Assembly: GCA_018350325.1 (NCBI GenBank)
Contig: JAEVLN010000017.1
Span: 1,974,803 to 2,038,802 of the forward strand
Reading direction: 5' to 3'
DNA from: Globodera rostochiensis
Lineage: Eukaryota; Nematoda; Chromadorea; Rhabditida; Heteroderidae
Length of the DNA: 64,000 nt
Position numbers and translations under genes: made by a program
Notes under the pieces: generated by a model
Databases searched by the model: none
What the model was told of the DNA's origin: nothing
Seen by the model: only the letters and a program-made list of their open reading frames with translations
In this document: positions 11,423 through 22,583 of the stretch, one piece after another
How the letters are laid out: every line of letters begins with the position of its first letter
How positions within the stretch are numbered: the first letter of the stretch is position 1

Positions 11423-14400
11423 TCAACACTTTTGGGAGCCTTTCGTTACGCATGGCTCAATCGTTGCGAGTGGTCTCACGCGATTCGCTTGCGACATTAT
11501 TGTGCGACTGCGGTTGGTGGTGGTGGTGGCCGTCACACGGTTCGTCCCCAGCGTACGAATAATGCTTGTTGTTGTTTCGGCCGGCGGGAGGAGCGTAATG
11601 CACGGAAAGACCATGACAATTGGACGGGCGAACATGCTGAACACGTCGCGACGAACAGTTTTGTTCAACAGCAAGTAGATGAAGGGCGGAATACCTTTTT
11701 AGTAGGGTTGATGGCGGTTGGTTAACCAAACCGAAAACCGGCTTTTTTGGCCCAAAAAAAACAGATCGGTCCAACTTTCATATGATAAAATGCAGAAAAT
11801 CAATTTTCTTAACAAATATCGTTAAAATTTTCAAAAAAATTTCAGCCACCCTTCAAATTCCTAAAAAGCTTCAAAGGAAAATGTTTTTAATTTTGATGGA
11901 ATTTGGTACCCCGGCACGTATTTAGGGTTTGCTTGGGGGAAAAATAATTTTAAGGGGGTGAATTTTCCCTTTATTTGTTGTGAGTTTTGCAAGCAAATTT
12001 AAAAATACAGTAATTTTTGAAACTTTTTAAGAATGGGAGCAGTCCCTGACGGGAAAAAATGTTAAGATTTTAACGAATTTGAAAATCAAAAGCCGGTTTA
12101 AACTGCTTTTGCTAGTAGTATTTCTTTTTTAATAACTAATTAATTCAAAAAATAAATCAATAATGAATAAAATCATTGATTGATTGATATATTGGGTTGA
12201 GTAATAAGTCCTGTCGTTTTTTTTTTTGCGGCTATTATTTCTTCGGAAGCGTCATCGATCGATAGTTGCGTATGCCCATCTTGTAGCCCATTCTTTTCTC
12301 TATCGAATACACTTAGAATCAGCAGAATCCATTTACGTTTAGAAAAGTTATTGATTTTTGAGTATGGACCCCCAAGTCGACAAAAACGAGCACTTCCGAC
12401 ACCTCTTTTTGTTCGAGTTCAACAAAGGTTCTAAGGCGACGGAAGCGGCTCAAAACATTTGTGCCGTGTACGGAGAAGGTGCAACGAATGAAAGGACTGC
12501 ACAACGATGGTTTGTGCGGTTTAGGGAGGGGGTTTTTGACTGAAGCCAAAATTTCAAAAATTTTGACCAAAAAACATTTAAATTGACCACAACTCGGAGA
12601 GTTTTGCTGATAGCGGGATGAGGTCAGCAGACAAAATGTAGCGCTTTTCAAGAGCTTTCGAATGGTATAAAGAAAGTTGGGGGTCGCGCGGGAAGTTTTC
12701 TCGACCGCACCTATGGGGTCATCCTTCAGCACGACAACGCCCGACCACACACCGCAAACATGACCAAAATGGCACTCAAAGAGCTGGGCTGGGAAGTTTT
12801 ACCGCATCCGGCGTATTCACCAGACGTGGCACCATCGGATTATCACCTATTCAGATCTCTGTCAAATGCCCTCTCCGGTGTACAGCTCGAAGATGCCGCG
12901 GCACTCGAAAATTGGCTTAATGACATCTTTGCCTCAAAACCACCGGCTTTTTACAAAAGGGGAATTGAAAAACTGCCTGGGCGGTGGGAGGAGATCGTAA
13001 ACAATGAGGGGGAATACATTATTGATTGATATGATGTTTGATATTTTATTTACATGCAAAATAAAAGTGCAAAAAAAAAACGACAGGACTTATTACTCAA
13101 CCCAATATATCAACAATGCCAGATATCCTTGTGATCGATCGGATCACCGAGAGGGAGTAGGATGGAAACTGACCCCGATCACTGCTTCCACCTCCTTTTA
13201 AGTAGAGTTTGGACGATCGAGATTATTGATCCAAATCTCGATCGGCCGGACTCTACTTTTAATGAACGTTCCCAGGGGGTCGGTGGAACCTTTCTTTCCT
13301 ACGCCAAGATTCACGGCCTTTCAATATAAAGCCTCTTACCATGAGCCATAACCCAACAGAATTGTCCGACAAGAATCAACAAATTGCTAAGTGGCACAAA
13401 GTTCATAGACACATAAATTGCAGACGCAATTGCATTCACACAACTGATCAGTACAACTTGGATAAAAATCTAAACAATTCAAAATGCATTTTCAAAAATA
13501 AATATATAAAAAAAAATAAAATTAATAATTCAAACCGATTTTTGGTTGACCAATGAAGCGTTTGAGCCACCTGCGCTTCTAATTTTGCGACCTTTGACGC
13601 ACAGAATCAGTGCAAACAGCAGGTAGATGCTGGGCAGCACCGCGACAACAATGAAATCGTGAATGTATTGCATATTGTTGCGATACTGAATTAATTAAAA
13701 AACAAATGAAGTGTTTAACGACTTAAAAATTTTAAATGACTTTCCATAATTATTAAAAATTGTCAGAAATTACATTAAAAAATGGCTAAAAGTCCGACTA
13801 CAAAATAGAGCACGGACGATCAAAATTCTCGATCAAAATCTTGATCGACAAAAATTGCCGTGCTTTTTCGAGTTTTCAATGATTATCGAACATATACTGT
13901 ATTTCCTGCAATAATAAACCCGGGTCTATTATTGTTCAACCCTCCTCTAAAGGGGTCTATTATTAGAGGGGGGTCTACTAATTGAAGGGGTCTATTATTA
14001 TTCAACCCATTTTTAAAAATTATTCAAAGAATGTGATTCACAAAAATAAAGTAATTTCCCAAAATTTTTCATCTTAATCAGTTATTCTTTTTTAGTTTTT
14101 CCCAGTCAAGACCAGGGTGGTGTAGTGGTGTGGGTGTGTGGGAGTCAAAACTATGAAAAACTCCGATTTTAGGAGTTTTTCACGCTGAAAAGTAGGGCTT
14201 TACTATTCGTCGGTGAAACATTGAAATTTCTTCACCCTTTAAAAATTGTTTATAACATTGTCAAATGTATAAACTAACGGTGTCCTCAAAACTGTCGATG
14301 TAACCGACGTGCGGATTCTGGAACCATGTGATGTAGATGCCGTTGAAGATTATTGGCTTTGTGAACATCAAAATGTACAGGCCGTACAGCGTGGGCACCG

Positions 14401-16445
14401 CCATCCACAAGTAAATGCGGTGACCGCCGAAAAGCAAATCGGCCAGTCCGATGCTGCTCAACTCCACACAACGGTTGAACGCCAAAAACATCTCCGCCGT
14501 TGTCTCAGTAACCCAAAGGCCTGTAAATTGGTTGTTTTTTTTTGCGTTTTAACATTGTTGGAATTTAATTTTGGGTTAATTTTAGGCACATTTACGATTA
14601 ATTGAGTGCTAATTACTTTTTTTGTTGGAATGAACAATGATTTTTGTTTAATAGTTTTAATATTTAATTAAACTCTAATAAAAAATGAATTATTAGCATA
14701 TTTTCCTCACCAAACTTTATAAAATTTCATATTTAAATTTGTTTTTTTTTAAATGCTATATTTCTCGAAGCTGAATCTAGCCTCCCTGGGTTTTTGTCAA
14801 TATTTAAGTCAAAATATGTATGTTACGTTTTTTAGTCAATCTCGTCGGCTTTAGACATATCACAACAAAGAAATTTACCGAGTGCAAAAGCACCAAAAAT
14901 GTAAATGAATGTTGGTGCCGTACAGAACACAGCCCCAATGATGGCCAAATATCCGGTCACAATGGCACATAACAGCAGGCACATCATGTCCGCTATGGCG
15001 ATGTAGAACATGAACTTTTAAACAATTTGAATTTTGGTTAAAAGTGATAAATTATTTAATAGGGAACGGATTTAAATTAAGGTGGGTCACGGTCGGTTTT
15101 AAACTGGCGCTGTACCGGTGTTCGGTTCTTTCCCGGCAGGGACTCGTCCCATTCTTAAAACTTGAATAATTACCGCAAATTGAGTCCAATCAAATTTTCT
15201 CGGCGACGCCTACCGGCACTTTTGAATAATTTTAGTCCAATAAAGTATAGATGAAATTAGCTCAAAAAAGGTGTTGTTAGGTTGGTCGTTTTCATCCCAA
15301 AAAGTCCAATAACTAGGGGTGCTTAAAGCACCGGTTTGGGTACCCGATTATCGGTTAACCGGGATTTTAAAGCGGTTTTCATAACCGGGTTCGTAACCGT
15401 TTAACCGGTACTGAACAAACCAAATAATATGGTTAGGAAGAATTTTAGTGATAGAATTAGCTAAAATGAAACGATCGGTTTAATTTACTTCAATCCAAAA
15501 CTTTTCTGGTCCGCTATCGTGCTATAATATGCGATAAATAAAATCTGAAACTCTTATAAAAATGATAATATGTAGCAGATTAGCTTTCTTCTTTTTTATA
15601 ATAATCATTTTTAAACAATTTTTAGCACGAGTGCAGTACTTTAAAGCAAGTCTTGTCCATGTGCTTTCGAATGGCGATCATACATGGCACGTACAGGACC
15701 TTAAATGATTGCATTTATTCGACCTGGTTGGCATTTTGACTGTTTTTGGTCGGGTTGGCATTTTGACCGTTTTTGGCCAGGTTGGCATTTTGACCGTTTT
15801 TGGTCTGGTTGGCATTTTGACCGTTTTTGGTCTGGTTGGCATTTTGACCGTTTTTGGCCAGGTTGGCATTTTGACCGTTTTTGGTCTGGTTGGCATTTTG
15901 ACTGTTTTTGGTCGGGTTGGCATTTTGACCGTTTTTGGCCAGGTTGGCATTTTGACCGTTTTTGGTCTGGTTGGCATTTTGACCGTTTTTGGTCTGTTTG
16001 GCATTTTGACCGTTTTTGGTCAGGTTGGCATTTTGACCGTTTTTGGTCTGTTTGGCATTTTGACCGTTTTTGGTCTTTTGACCGTTTTTGGTCTGTTTGG
16101 CATTTTGACCGTTTTTGGTCTGGTTGGCATTTTGACCGTTTTTGGTCAGGTTGGCATTTTGACTGTTTTTGGTCTGGTTGGCATTTTGACTAATGGAATT
16201 TTGTCCTAGCACGCATTTAATCCACATTTTATTAGTTATTAATTAGCTATTTTTACATGAATAAAAATTAATTTTATATCAATTTTTAAAACATAAATTT
16301 TCACCTCACAAATGATCCCGATTGAAAGGAAAATGACTCCAAGTGGAATATGTTGTCGTTTTGACAATGGAACCTGGTCGATCGTGTACACGCTGCAATT
16401 GTACAAACGCTCGTACTCGTCCGGATTGAAGAAGAGCAATTCCAT
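11423..16445 (-). CDS. srt chemoreceptor, complete, 7 exons
   Basis: Exons (minus): 16445-16305, 15699-15640, 15014-14879, 14520-14279, 13685-13536, 13469-13340, 11694-11423; 376 aa with all phases consistent. Landmarks in order: YNCSVYTIDQVPLSKRQHIP (N-terminus), VLYVPCMIAIRKHMDK (after TM1), FMFYIAIADMMCLL (TM2), ETTAEMFLAFNRCVEL (TM3/4), FQNPHVGYIDSFEDT, IASAIYVSMNFVPLSN (TM6), FCWVMAHGIPPFIYLLLNK (TM7) and a basic tail. These are hallmarks of the nematode Srt family. The gene spans 5 kb because of its introns: intron 1 is largely a 27-bp minisatellite, and intron 6 holds a mariner element, a 53-bp hAT-like element and a tagggttg-type repeat beginning at about 11703. The last exon joins in phase across the 1.6 kb intron (G|GT), so the insertions appear tolerated. 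Confidence 0.86.
12190..13107 (+). mobile_element. mariner element with internal deletion, 918 bp
   Basis: Long inverted termini (tattgggttgagtaataag... and its complement) are flanked by TA (12188-12189, 13108-13109). The element lies in intron 6 of the srt receptor, in the opposite orientation to the gene. The termini are close to perfect over about 27 bp, which suggests recent activity. The transposase inside is incomplete. Confidence 0.9.
12364..13029 (+). pseudogene. mariner transposase, middle missing
   Basis: Part 1 (12364-12543) starts MDPQVDKNEHFRHLFLFEF and contains the N-terminal helix-turn-helix region (TEAAQNICAVYGEGATNERT), ending in a stop after FREGVFD. Part 2 (about 12718-13029) starts VILQHDNARPHTAN and contains YSPDVAPSDYHLF, ending EGEYIID. 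The Asp of HDNARPH and the Asp of APSDYH are separated by 34 residues, the DD34D spacing of mariner. The segment with the first catalytic Asp is missing; only about 170 bp of unrelated-frame sequence joins the parts. It cannot encode an active enzyme but could be moved by one supplied in trans. Confidence 0.88.
13203..13255. mobile_element. 53-bp hAT-like micro-element
   Basis: Termini are tagagttt...ggactcta. The flanks cttttaag (13195-13202) and cttttaat (13256-13263) match at 7 of 8 positions. The interior is the word 'atctcgatcg' in inverted arrangement, so the whole element is nearly a hairpin. It sits in intron 6 of the srt gene. Confidence 0.5.
15296..15425. repeat. ggttaaccgg-word repeat, copy 1
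   Basis: It begins 'gtccaataactaggggtgcttaaa' and continues with 'ggttaaccggg' and 'gtaaccgtttaaccggta' words. A second copy with the same lead-in (gtccaataattaggggtg) lies at 43130-43320. It lies in an intron of the srt gene. A GC-rich hairpin relic lies just upstream at about 15200-15219. Confidence 0.55.
15717..16195 (+). repeat. 27-bp minisatellite in srt intron 1, about 17 copies
   Basis: The unit is approximately ggttggcattttgaccgttt plus ttggtct, repeated from 15717 to about 16195 with base variants and one shortened unit near 16070. The unit length is a multiple of three and lacks stops, so long frames are open on both strands (for example WHFDRFWSG repeats). These are artefacts: the array lies wholly between the splice sites of srt exons 1 and 2. 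Confidence 0.9.
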
Positions 16446-16742
16446 TTTAATTTTGTTTTGTTTGTGAATTCTTTTCATAAATTTAATTTAAGATAAAATT
16501 TTTTAAAAATTCGTACTAAATATTCATCAATTCTTTGCAATGCTTTAATTTGATGAAAATGGAGCCCTTCTCCCACGTTTAACATCGAAAAAATTTTGGC
16601 ATAAAACGATTTGTGGAGTTTTGTGAAATTATACTGTAAACAAAAAAAAATTTGACAGAAATTTTAACATTTTAGGACCGATATCGCCAACGGAACTGTC
16701 CAATTCCCGCCGCATTACCCATTCTGTATGTCCTTGGAATAA

Positions 16743-17211
16743 AATAAGGACAAACGAGCAGAAGGTGTGTTGGAATTTAATTTACCATTAAAGGTCATGA
16801 CACTTTGTTGGCAAGATACGATATAATGGGAAAATAAAATTAATAATTATAAGGACAAAATTAGAAAAAAAGTGTTGTTATGTGGGAAGATTTTTCTAAT
16901 CAAATTTAATTTAAAAAACGTGGAAAAATGGACTCGGGACACTTTTTACAGATGGATCGCCGTCCAATCTCATGCTCAGAAAAAGCGCCATTTCAGCGTC
17001 TTTAAGGTTTAGCCGAGAAATTTCTCTTGTTTTTTAAAATTAAATTTGATTAGAAAAATCTTCCCACATAACAACACTTTTTTCTAATTTTGTCCTTATA
17101 TTACATTTATTAATTTAATTTTCCCATTATATCGTATCTTGCCAACAAAGTGTCCATGACCTTTTAATGGTCAATTAAATTCCAACACACCTTCTGCTTG
17201 CTTGTCCTTAT
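16743..17211. repeat. Fold-back inverted repeat, arms about 176-181 bp
   Basis: Left arm 16743-16918 begins aataaggacaa and right arm 17031-17211 ends ttgtccttatt. The arms are near-complementary along their length (for example agcagaaggtgtgttggaat against attccaacacaccttctgct). The spacer is 112 bp. No ORF is present. It may be a foldback transposon or a snapback insertion. It lies between the srt gene and the cellulase gene. Confidence 0.78.
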
Positions 17212-17339
17212 TCAAACTCCGTTCACAAAAATCGTCCAACCATGGACTACAAAAATCGATTCTAACCGAGAAAATTAAAGCAATTTGCGCGTATTTTAAT
17301 TAAAAAAATTTTTAAACTTACTAACAAAGATTTATTAGT

Positions 17340-17445
17340 GGGTGAAGTGTATGTGACTAAAAGCAAAACAATAAGTCAAACGGATTCGAACCCAACACAC
17401 AAATCAGACTTGACGTTCAAGACTTTCTACAAAAGGGCTCTTTTT
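17340..17445 (-). repeat. SINE-like copy on the minus strand
   Basis: On the minus strand the sequence reads 'tgtgtgttgggttcgaatcc' (B-box-like), preceded by 'ccttttgtagaaagtctt' and followed by a 'gtcacatac' tail. It matches the layout of the copy at 575-745. The A box is degraded. Confidence 0.4.
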
Positions 17446-17605
17446 CCCATTAGGCGCCGCCGAGCAAAAGGACAACGGCAGAATTCAGGCAGCACATGCG
17501 CAACCACTTTTTTATCATCATCATTAAATTAAAAGAAAATTCGCCGTTATTTAACAAAATCTCTTAGTTTTTTCTTCAATGTTTCGCTTCTTCTCCATTT
17601 ATTTC

Positions 17606-19977
17606 TTAGCCCGAACATGCCGTTGTTGACAAAACTTTGGCCGTTGGCTTTCCACTTCCGTTCAGCGTCATTCCCGCGTCTTTGTTGGCTTCCTTTGCTT
17701 TAATATTTATGTAGCTGGGCAATGTGTATTCGTTAGAGCCGGCCGCGTTCATGTTCCATGAGCCGGCGACAGTTGTCTAAAAGTCAAAATGGTTAAAAGA
17801 GTCGACCAAAATCAGACAAATATAAACAGCTGTCTAAAGTAAAAAATGCGCAAATGACAAATGCCAGACAAAACTAAGACAAATGATCAAATTGACATTG
17901 TCTTCTGCCAAATGTCACAGGACAAATTGTCGACCACAAAAATTCCGTTGTTGCTACTGTTCTAAAATGTGAACGTCATCATCACTAACCCCCGCTGGAA
18001 GAGTGACGCTGAACTTCACGCCACACAATGTCGTGCTTCCGGTGTTCTTGACTTCAAAGTTGACTTGTCCACCTCCGTTCCATGTGTTGGTTGAGACAAC
18101 AGTGACGCTGGCAGAGGCCGACCCCGAGCTGGAACTGGACCCCGCCGAAGACGAAGGCTTTTGGTTAGTGGTTTGACCAGAATTAGATGGGGGCTTTTTG
18201 GTGGTCGTTGTGGCGGCAGAATTGCCAGAATTAGACGACGACGAACCACTGGAAGTGGAGCCGCTGCAGCTCACGCCTGAATTGGGTGTTATTTTTTGTT
18301 GTTGAAATTGCTCCAATTTATTGTACAAACCGGTGGATTTTTTCTTATCATGGTCGGCCACCATATTTCCGGAGGTTGTCCAACTGGACGAAACGCCAAC
18401 CTTGGCGGGAATTTTTATGTAAGTCCATTTAACTGATACGGCCATGCTTACATTGGCTGCTGGTGTGCCCGGTTTGAGTGCTGAACAAGTTTCGCTTTTG
18501 TCGCTGATTGCCCAATTTAGGTACGAAATCTTCAGGTTGTCCATCAGACTCCACCAGCTCGAGATGGAGTTTGTGTCGATGTTGCCGTTGCCGTCCGCAG
18601 AGCATGTGCCGTACTCAGTCACAAAGATTGGCAGGCCTTAAGTGCCACGGAGATCGGCCATTTTTTTATTGAATCGAAATTTCGTAGTCCAATCTTTCTT
18701 ACTGAGATTTTAATTTAAAAAGCCCTTACCGTTGTTTATGGCCGTCTGAAGTTTGGCACCAAGACCGTTGACGAAGTGAGTGGCGGCGTAGAAGTGAAAG
18801 GTGTACCTTGAAAGGAATGCCAATGCCGTCATTATTATGTGTGCTTTCTAGTCCGCCAAAAGCATGGTCTGTGGTTCGACACTCTCCCCTCCAGGGTCAG
18901 AACGTACATCAGATTTTTGTACTCTTTGATCGGATTCTGCGAAGCAATATCCACATCTTGGCACCATGTGGGCGTGCCGAGAATTATCACATTTTTGGAA
19001 TCAAGCGCGCGGATGGCAGCAATTACCTTAAAGGGACAAATTGTGTTATGACTTTGTCTTTTGTTTCTCATTTATGTGTTGTGGCATGCCTTCTTGTGGT
19101 ATGGCACCAGAATGTCGGTCCACGACACGCCTTGCAACGGCTCGTTGAAAGTTTCGTAGAGAACGTGTGGGTATGAGCCGTAGGCTTTGGCAATTTTGGT
19201 GAAGAATTCAATCTCAAGAATGGGAACGTTCGTTGTGTCTATAAAATTCAAATAAAAGAAATTACCGCTTTGTCCACGTGAGATTCGTGCGAATGCCAAT
19301 CAACGATTACGTACAAGCCCTGGGAGATGGCTGCCTCGATGACGGCAACCGCCTGATTGTAAGCGGTGGTCGGGTCGCTCATATAGCCGCGCTCCAAGTC
19401 CACGCCCACGGCCGCCCTCACGACGTTTGCGTTCCAATTGCATTTGAGCGCCTATTTGCCATCAGTTTTTTGTCATTTTTAACGCAATCAGGCCGAGTCC
19501 GGTACCTGGGCTTGATTGGGGGGGGGGGGGAGAGGCTTTGCCTTGCTGATTGGGGGGGGGGGGGTTGTACCTGGGTTGATTGGGGGGGGGGGGGGGGATG
19601 TACCTGGCTTGATTGGGGGGGGGTGTACCTTGCTTGATTGGGAGGGGGGGGGAGGGGCTTTGCCTTGCTGATTTGGGGGGGGGGGGGTTGTACCTGGCTT
19701 GATTGGGGGGGGGGGATGTACCTGGCTTGATTGGGAGGTAAATCCCCCTCTAATTTACCTTTACTGTTTCGGCATTCCAGTACTGTGCTTGAAATTGATG
19801 CCAGAACAGCGAATTTCCGATCAGCTGAACGGCTTGTCCACTGGAGTCGACCAATTTGGTGCCGGAAACGGACAGTTGCCCGTATGGGGGCGGCGTGGCA
19901 GTCAGAGCGTTACAGAACACAATGTGCAGGCCATGGAGGAGGAAGACTTGGAAGAACAGAGACTGGAGTCGACTCAT
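17606..19977 (-). CDS. eng: GH5 beta-1,4-endoglucanase with CBM2, 8 exons
   Basis: Exons (minus): 19977-19759, 19451-19266, 19212-19090, 19026-18908, 18806-18730, 18636-18452, 18400-17990, 17776-17606; 496 aa. Residues 1-24 are a signal peptide. The catalytic domain follows (GQLSVSGTKLVDSSGQAVQL ... FWHQFQAQYWN). DWHSHESH, the acid/base Glu159 in ETFNEP and the nucleophile Glu249 in FVTEYG are intact. A Ser/Thr/Lys-Pro linker (about 345-398) leads to a CBM2 (NTWNGGGQVNFEVKNTGS ... GSWNMNAAGSNEYTLPSYIN). It hydrolyses cellulose; in cyst nematodes such enzymes are secreted from the subventral glands to soften plant walls (established knowledge). Intron 3 appears to be GC-AG (AAG|gcatgc). Intron 6 is 51 bp and stop-free. 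Intron 1 is mostly a G-tract repeat. No disabling change was seen. Confidence 0.95.
19503..19740. repeat. G-tract tandem repeat in cellulase intron 1
   Basis: Units of the form 'gattgggggggg(g)ttgtacctggctt' repeat about seven times with G runs of 8 to 16. On the transcribed (minus) strand these become C tracts. Splice sites flank it at 19758 and 19452. The run lengths make it prone to slippage and to assembly error. Confidence 0.85.
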
Positions 19978-20027
19978 TTCGGGGAAATACTAAGCGAATT
20001 TGATGCCGGCATTCCATTCGCCACGGA

Positions 20028-20035
20028 TATTTATA
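20028..20035 (-). promoter_or_regulatory. TATA-like box upstream of the cellulase
   Basis: tataaata on the minus strand lies about 50-58 bp upstream of the ATG at 19977. Spacing suits a short 5' leader. Sequence only; no transcript evidence. Confidence 0.5.
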
Positions 20036-20099
20036 GGAAAAAGTAGCTTCACAAAAGGCCAAAGTTAAGCCATCATTTGGCGGCCTCGACACTACATTC

Positions 20100-21500
20100 C
20101 GTCGGCTGAACGAACAAACGATTTTGATTTCCGTCATAATTTTAATTTTGACTTAACATTTCAATTTGCTCAGATTTCATTTAACGATTTTGCCTGCCCC
20201 ACATTTATAAACTTTTCTGTCCTTTTGTTTACATAGCCAATGAAATTTTTTTGAATGTGCAAATAATTGAGAATCGTTGAATTTTTTTGTCCTTTAGCTT
20301 AATTAGAATGCTGGAAAGCGCCGGATGAGTCCAAATGGGGCCAAATCATCAGGCAATTTGAATTTCTCGCCCCAATCCAAGCCCTGGTGGCCCCATTGCC
20401 TCAGGCCAAAGCTTATCCAAATTGGTTTGCCCGTTTTTAGGTGCGGAAATCTCAAAATAGACTTTTTTTAGGTCCGGATGGGAGAGTTAAAACGAGCCAA
20501 AATACATTTTTTGACAGAAATTCTTTAACAAAAATAGTTGCCAAGTTTTCCATATCGAATTTTTCGTTTAAATAAAATTATGAATTTCATACATTTTCCC
20601 TAAATTCAGAAGTCTTTTTTGTTTTTTTTGTTTTTAATTTTGGTGTCATTCTTTGCAACAATTCACTCGACAAAACCAAATCCGTACAATTGGAGGAAAT
20701 GCCACCCAAAACATTTCATGAAATATTCGTAGAAGGATCGATCGGCACACGCAGCTTGGACAAATTGTGATCAGAATCCTTCTCTGACAGAGTCTGATCA
20801 CTCTGATAGCGCAAAAAATGGTGAAGCAGAAAGAAATAATGAAAGAACCAGTGAGTTTTTTGAGCCCCAATTTATTTCATTAAAAAATGTTTACAGCACC
20901 GAATATACCTTGCACAGCGAACAAAGTTCTTATGAAATTAAAGTTAAAAAATAAATATAAAAAGTATAAAATGAAAAAAATGCAAATATATCAATTATAA
21001 ATTAAAATTATTAAAATGATGTCATAGCCGAGACCGAGACTCGAGTTCAAAACAAGACCCCCAAAAAAACCAAGACTTTTCGAGACTGGAACCGAGATTT
21101 TGATGCAAAGATATTTTAACTAACTCCATATTTTTTTGTATATATTTCAAAAATTTCTTAAGAAAAATGTACAAAAAATGTACCGCTAAAAAATCATAAC
21201 CATTTTCTTCCCAAAAATTCCATCACTAAAATGTACGCTTTCGTTAGTTACGTAATATTTTATACGACCCAGAAAAGAACAAAACGTCAGTTACATATAA
21301 ACATACGGCTGCTTAAAGGCGCTGCCAGCCAGCAGCTGTCAATTAATGGCGGCTAAGGGAAAGGTTTGAATTCGCTTTTTCAGCAAATGGAATGAACAAA
21401 AATATTTTTAGTGAGAGGAACATTTTGAAATTCCATTTTAAAATTAAAATAAAATAAGCAAAAATATTTTCTTTTTTTGTTATTTTTTTAGCAAAACAAA
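20100..21500. other. Intergenic; no supported gene
   Basis: An open segment at about 20308-20440 (ECWKAPDESKWGQIIRQFEF in one frame) is GC-richer than its flanks but has no start and no partner exon. From 20990 to 21260 there is a degenerate repeat with 'gagaccgagactcgag' words and long A/T runs. Confidence 0.4.
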
Positions 21501-21512
21501 CAAAACAAAAAA

Positions 21513-22254
21513 ATGAGCTTTTGTCTGAGTTCAAGAGACTTCAAAAACCCCTTGTGCCAAATCTGTGAGAAAGATGTGCCACCAACTGACAAAATTGTTG
21601 TGGACAGACTGACGAGTAATTTTAAAATTCTTTCAAATTCTAAAAATGGAATTCAATTCCAATTCCTTCTTGGATTCTGAGCATTCGATTCCTGGAATTG
21701 CTCGATTTATAAAAAAAAATGGGGTACCAGCATCAGTATTATCCAAAAATGTTACATTAAAAGAAATAATTTATAAAAACCAATCAAAAATAAAATTTAA
21801 TCTTTTAATATTTGTAAGAATTTAGTCCACAAGTCATGCTTTAAATGTGCAATTTGTGACAAGCCTCTACAGCAAGGATCGTGCAATTTGGAGCGAGGGT
21901 TGGCCCGTTATGGCACTTTCTGGCTTTGCCGAGAACACAGGTTGTGGTTGGCGTTCATAACAACATGGTTTGGAATAATTCCCCGATCATTGTTTGGACT
22001 GATCAGACAAGAATTATAAAAGGATTTCGAATAGAACAAATTGATCAATCAATTATTCCTGAACAACTTCGATTACGCCCGGGGCTACCACCATTTTGTT
22101 TGAATTTGTGTATTTTTGTTAATCCTGCGCATGTTCTGTCCCACAATGTTGAAAAAAGGCTTAATTTGTTGTTATTTTTAGTTTGATTCCGCCCGGAGAG
22201 AAGGAAGAGCTGATCGTCAAGAAGGGGTACAAGGAACGAAGCAGGAAGAAGTGA
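21513..22254 (+). CDS. Single-LIM-domain protein A, 3 exons
   Basis: Exons 21513-21615, 21826-21940, 22182-22254; GT-AG introns with consistent phase, 96 aa. The zinc ligands form one full LIM domain: C-x2-C (CQIC), H-x2-C (HKSC), C-x2-C (CAIC) and C-x2-H (CREH). The C-terminus is IPPGEKEELIVKKGYK followed by a basic end. LIM domains bind proteins, not DNA, and often link actin or transcription complexes; which applies here is unknown. A convergent paralogue lies 330 bp downstream on the other strand with the same exon phases. Upstream of the ATG is a tttttttag tract that could be a trans-splice acceptor. Confidence 0.78.
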
Positions 22255-22583
22255 TCCGTCCGTCCGATCACAAACGACAAACAAACGGATAGTCCAATTT
22301 AAATGTTCAATATGACAATAAACACTGTGCTTAGAAAATAAAATAGAAGAAAGTATAAAATTAATCCTTTATGTAAATTTGTTGTTTCGTTTATTAAGTA
22401 AATCGTCATCATTTAAGGATGGGATCCATTATGGGTGTCATTAAAAATATTTTTCCTCCTTCAAAAATATGCAAACTTCATATACATATTTATCAATTTT
22501 TACGCGTTTCATTTAACAATATGTGAAAATTTTATTCAATTTAAAAAATTGGTGGCTTTTCAAAACTACATATGTATAAATTC

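Noticed and set aside
14105..14150. A-box-like ggtgtagtggt sequence
   Set aside because: No B box at the correct spacing and no second copy.
15678..16227. Four overlapping 108-170 aa repeat proteins
   Set aside because: They fall wholly inside intron 1 of the srt receptor and reflect the 27-bp array.
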